Source: Flavobacteriaceae bacterium (lineage in GTDB: Bacteria; Bacteroidota; Bacteroidia; Flavobacteriales; Flavobacteriaceae). Taken from it: 18,844 nt of DNA. The translations under genes and the position numbers were made by a program. The stretch lies in assembly GCA_030590765.1 (NCBI GenBank), contig JAUVCP010000004.1, positions 1 through 18,844 of the forward strand. Direction: 5' to 3'. The notes beneath the pieces were generated by a model. It saw only the letters and a program-made list of their open reading frames with translations. It did not search any database and was not told where the DNA came from. Each line of letters begins with the position of its first letter. Positions within the stretch are counted from its first letter, which is position 1. Shown here piece by piece: positions 16,906 to 18,844 of this stretch.

Positions 16906-16917
16906 TGAAAATAAAAA

Positions 16918-18147
16918 ATGAAAATAAAATTAATCCTTTTCATTTTAGCAGTGAGTTTATCTTGTGTAAATTCTAATACACAAAAAACTATTGATCTGGT
17001 AAAAAACTGGAAATTCTCTCCTGATACGGATAATATTGGCCATTCTGAAAAATGGTTTGCCTTAGGTTTTGACGATTCTAAATGGGATATACTGGATGCT
17101 GGCACCAAATGGGAAGATCAGGGATATCCTGATCTGGATTCTTACGGATGGTATAGAAAAAAAGTTGAAGTACCAATAGACTGGAAAGGAAAAGATATTT
17201 GGATAAAATTTGGTGCGGTCAATGATGCCTACGATCTATTTATAAATGGAGAGCAAGTAAGTTCGTTTGGAGCTGCCAATATTACTTTTGCAGATAAGCC
17301 CTCATTTACGAAGGTGACAGAAAAGATCAATTACGGGGAAAGTAATCTGATCACTGTTAAAGTAAATGATTGGGGAAATAGCGGAGGTCTGTGGCGCCTT
17401 CCGGCTATAATAACAATTGACAAGGTAGAGATCGATCTGTTTAAACCATTATCCGACAAATCTTTTAATCTAACAGAAGAGAATTATACTCTTTTTTGGG
17501 AAGATAATTTTAACAGCGATAAACTTGATTCAACAAAATGGGCAGTACGTGGTATTGGTCCCCGTGGTGTAGGTTTCGTAACACCCAATGCTTTAGAAAT
17601 CAAAGATGGTAAATTGATCATCAAGGCATTTATGGAAAATGATTCATTAAAGGTTAGTGCTGTTGGAACACAAGGCCTTTTTGATACAACTTATGGTTAT
17701 TTCGAGTGCAAAGCACAATTACCTAAAACAACAGGAAATTGGGCTGCTTTCTGGATTCAATCTCCTGGTATATCTTCGGGGGAAGATCCAGGAAAATTTG
17801 GTACCGAAATAGATATTTTTGAATACTTTAAAGGTCAGGGTGGTGATTTTGTTTCACACAATCTTCATTGGGCCTACGGACCTAATCAAAAATCGACAGG
17901 AGCATTTCTCAGTAAAGTGGAAGGTATTGGAGAGGGTTTTCACACTTTTGCTGTAGAGTGGACACCTGAGAAATATGCTTTTTTTGTTGATGGATTTAAA
18001 TATCACGAAATCAAGGAAGCAATTTCACATATAGATGAGTACATCATTCTAAGTTTTGAACCTGCACATACTGTAGAGAATCTAAAAACCGCTACCCTAC
18101 CCGATGCCTTTATTATCGATTATGTAAAAGTGTATAAAAAGAATTAA
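16918..18147 (+). CDS. GH16 beta-glycanase lipoprotein with N-terminal GH2-like sugar-binding sandwich
   Basis: A lipoprotein-type signal ends at C16 (AVSLSC). Residues about 20-185 form a GH2 N-terminal-like beta-sandwich (FDDSKW, SYGWYRKKVEVP, DLFINGEQV, GLWR). The GH16 jelly roll follows at about 190-409. The catalytic strand is E297-I-D299-I-F-E302, the ExDxxE pattern of the beta-bulge GH16 branch (laminarinases, agarases, porphyranases, carrageenases), with E297 nucleophile and E302 acid/base. Flanking NWAAFWIQSP and FAVEWTPEKYAFFVDG are typical GH16 strands. It endo-cleaves a beta-linked polysaccharide at the cell surface or in the periplasm, but the exact glycan cannot be fixed. The CPBP gene ends 12 bases upstream and the GH3 gene starts 20 bases downstream, so an endo-acting GH16 followed by an exo-acting GH3 makes a coherent depolymerising pair. 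Confidence 0.93.
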   Translation: MKIKLILFILAVSLSCVNSNTQKTIDLVKNWKFSPDTDNIGHSEKWFALGFDDSKWDILDAGTKWEDQGYPDLDSYGWYRKKVEVPIDWKGKDIWIKFGAVNDAYDLFINGEQVSSFGAANITFADKPSFTKVTEKINYGESNLITVKVNDWGNSGGLWRLPAIITIDKVEIDLFKPLSDKSFNLTEENYTLFWEDNFNSDKLDSTKWAVRGIGPRGVGFVTPNALEIKDGKLIIKAFMENDSLKVSAVGTQGLFDTTYGYFECKAQLPKTTGNWAAFWIQSPGISSGEDPGKFGTEIDIFEYFKGQGGDFVSHNLHWAYGPNQKSTGAFLSKVEGIGEGFHTFAVEWTPEKYAFFVDGFKYHEIKEAISHIDEYIILSFEPAHTVENLKTATLPDAFIIDYVKVYKKN

Positions 18148-18167
18148 TGAATATAAATAGACGAACA

Positions 18168-18844
18168 ATGAATTTAATCAGATCAAAAGTTAGTATTGAA
18201 ATATTTTTTACAATATTATTTTTCAGCGTTAACAGCACAAATTTAACTGCACAGACAAACACTGAAAAGAGCACAATTGAGAAAAAGGCTAAAGAGCTCG
18301 TATCTCAAATGACAATCGAAGAAAAAATTGGTATGATCGTAGGTGATGGAAGATATTTGATCGATACTGAGGTAGAGAAGATCAATGATGTTTGGATTGC
18401 CAATCGAAACTCAAAAATGATCATTCCCAGACTTTCCATTAGAACAACTGCACTTACAGATGGTCCTTCGGGAATTAATAAAGGCCCTGCTCCCGAGGGA
18501 GCAAAGGATTATACCTACACAACTGCATTTCCTACTTCCACTTGTTTAGCTGCCACCTGGAATACCGAATTGGTAGAAAATGTTGGAAAAGCTTTTGGAA
18601 ATGAAGTACTGGAATATGATTACGACCTGGTACTAATGCCCGCTTTAAATCTGCACAGAGATCCAAATGGAGGTCGTAGTTTTGAGTACTATTCCGAGGA
18701 TCCTTTACTTTCAGGGAAAATGGCTTCCTCTATTGTCAAAGGCTTGCAGTCTAATGGAATTGGTGCTACATTAAAACATTTTTTGGCTAATAATCAGGAA
18801 ACGAATAGAAGAAAATATAATGCTGTTGTAAGTCAAAGAGCTTT
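18168..18844 (+). CDS. GH3 beta-glucosidase-type glycoside hydrolase, 3' partial
   Basis: The frame opens at the ATG at 18168 and runs off the window end with 225 codons visible. A signal peptide (hydrophobic IEIFFTILFFSV, ending LTAQ) indicates periplasmic export. The visible part is the N-terminal GH3 TIM barrel: LVSQMTIEEKIGM, LTDGPSG, then NLHRDPNGGRSFEYYSEDP, and the substrate-binding K203-H204 in LKHFLANNQE. The catalytic nucleophile aspartate (SDW motif) lies beyond the end. Family 3 enzymes remove terminal beta-linked glucose, xylose or related sugars, and this one would finish products of the GH16 enzyme encoded just upstream. The substrate is undetermined. An earlier ATG at 18148 is followed by a stop after four codons, which supports 18168 as start. 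Confidence 0.93.
   Translation, partial: MNLIRSKVSIEIFFTILFFSVNSTNLTAQTNTEKSTIEKKAKELVSQMTIEEKIGMIVGDGRYLIDTEVEKINDVWIANRNSKMIIPRLSIRTTALTDGPSGINKGPAPEGAKDYTYTTAFPTSTCLAATWNTELVENVGKAFGNEVLEYDYDLVLMPALNLHRDPNGGRSFEYYSEDPLLSGKMASSIVKGLQSNGIGATLKHFLANNQETNRRKYNAVVSQRA

Noticed and set aside
1..18844. SusC/SusD pair, defining a canonical polysaccharide utilisation locus
   Set aside because: No TonB-dependent receptor or SusD-like gene is found in any frame. Such genes may lie outside the window.

Overview
The window reads as chromosomal DNA of a Bacteroidota bacterium, probably a free-living (perhaps marine) polysaccharide degrader. The evidence is low GC (about one third by eye), signal peptides ending in AQ, lipoprotein signals, A-rich leaders without Shine-Dalgarno sequences, TAnnTTTG-type -7 boxes, and a dense set of exported glycoside hydrolases. 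No SusC/SusD pair, sulfatase, regulator, RNA gene, CRISPR array or transposase is visible, so this is probably the interior or edge of a larger carbohydrate-use locus.

Layout. (1) 2-8890, plus strand: a GH31 alpha-glycosidase (5' cut by the window edge) with an embedded PA14 domain; a large exported metallophosphoesterase with tandem sugar-binding-like beta-sandwiches; a 308-base gap holding a GC-richer, hairpin-rich element and a candidate promoter; an exported metallo-beta-lactamase-fold hydrolase; and a GH78 alpha-L-rhamnosidase lipoprotein with extra chitobiase-like and PA14 domains at its C-terminus. (2) 8913-10055, minus strand: a shorter exported metallophosphoesterase related to the first, convergent with the rhamnosidase. 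(3) A divergent intergenic region, 10056-10345, with a candidate -7 box in each direction and an operator-like palindrome. (4) 10346-15849, plus strand: a compact metabolic operon of aldehyde dehydrogenase, iron-type alcohol dehydrogenase, HAD hydrolase, class I glutamine amidotransferase and a GlpT/UhpT-like (OPA) transporter. (5) 15925 to the end: a CPBP intramembrane protease, a GH16 lipoprotein with a GH2-like N-terminal sandwich, and a GH3 enzyme cut by the window end.

How it may work together (inference). The exported GH31, GH78, GH16 and GH3 enzymes would dismantle a mixed glycan containing alpha-linked glucose or xylose, alpha-L-rhamnose and a beta-linked backbone. The cytoplasmic operon looks like a small catabolic route: an organophosphate-type transporter that keeps both phosphate-binding arginines, a HAD hydrolase, a FucO-like alcohol dehydrogenase, an aldehyde dehydrogenase and an amidotransferase-type hydrolase. 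It could process lactaldehyde from rhamnose. It could equally be an unassigned route for a phosphorylated or gamma-glutamylated amino alcohol, fed by the two exported phosphoesterases. This operon is the best candidate here for an undescribed system.
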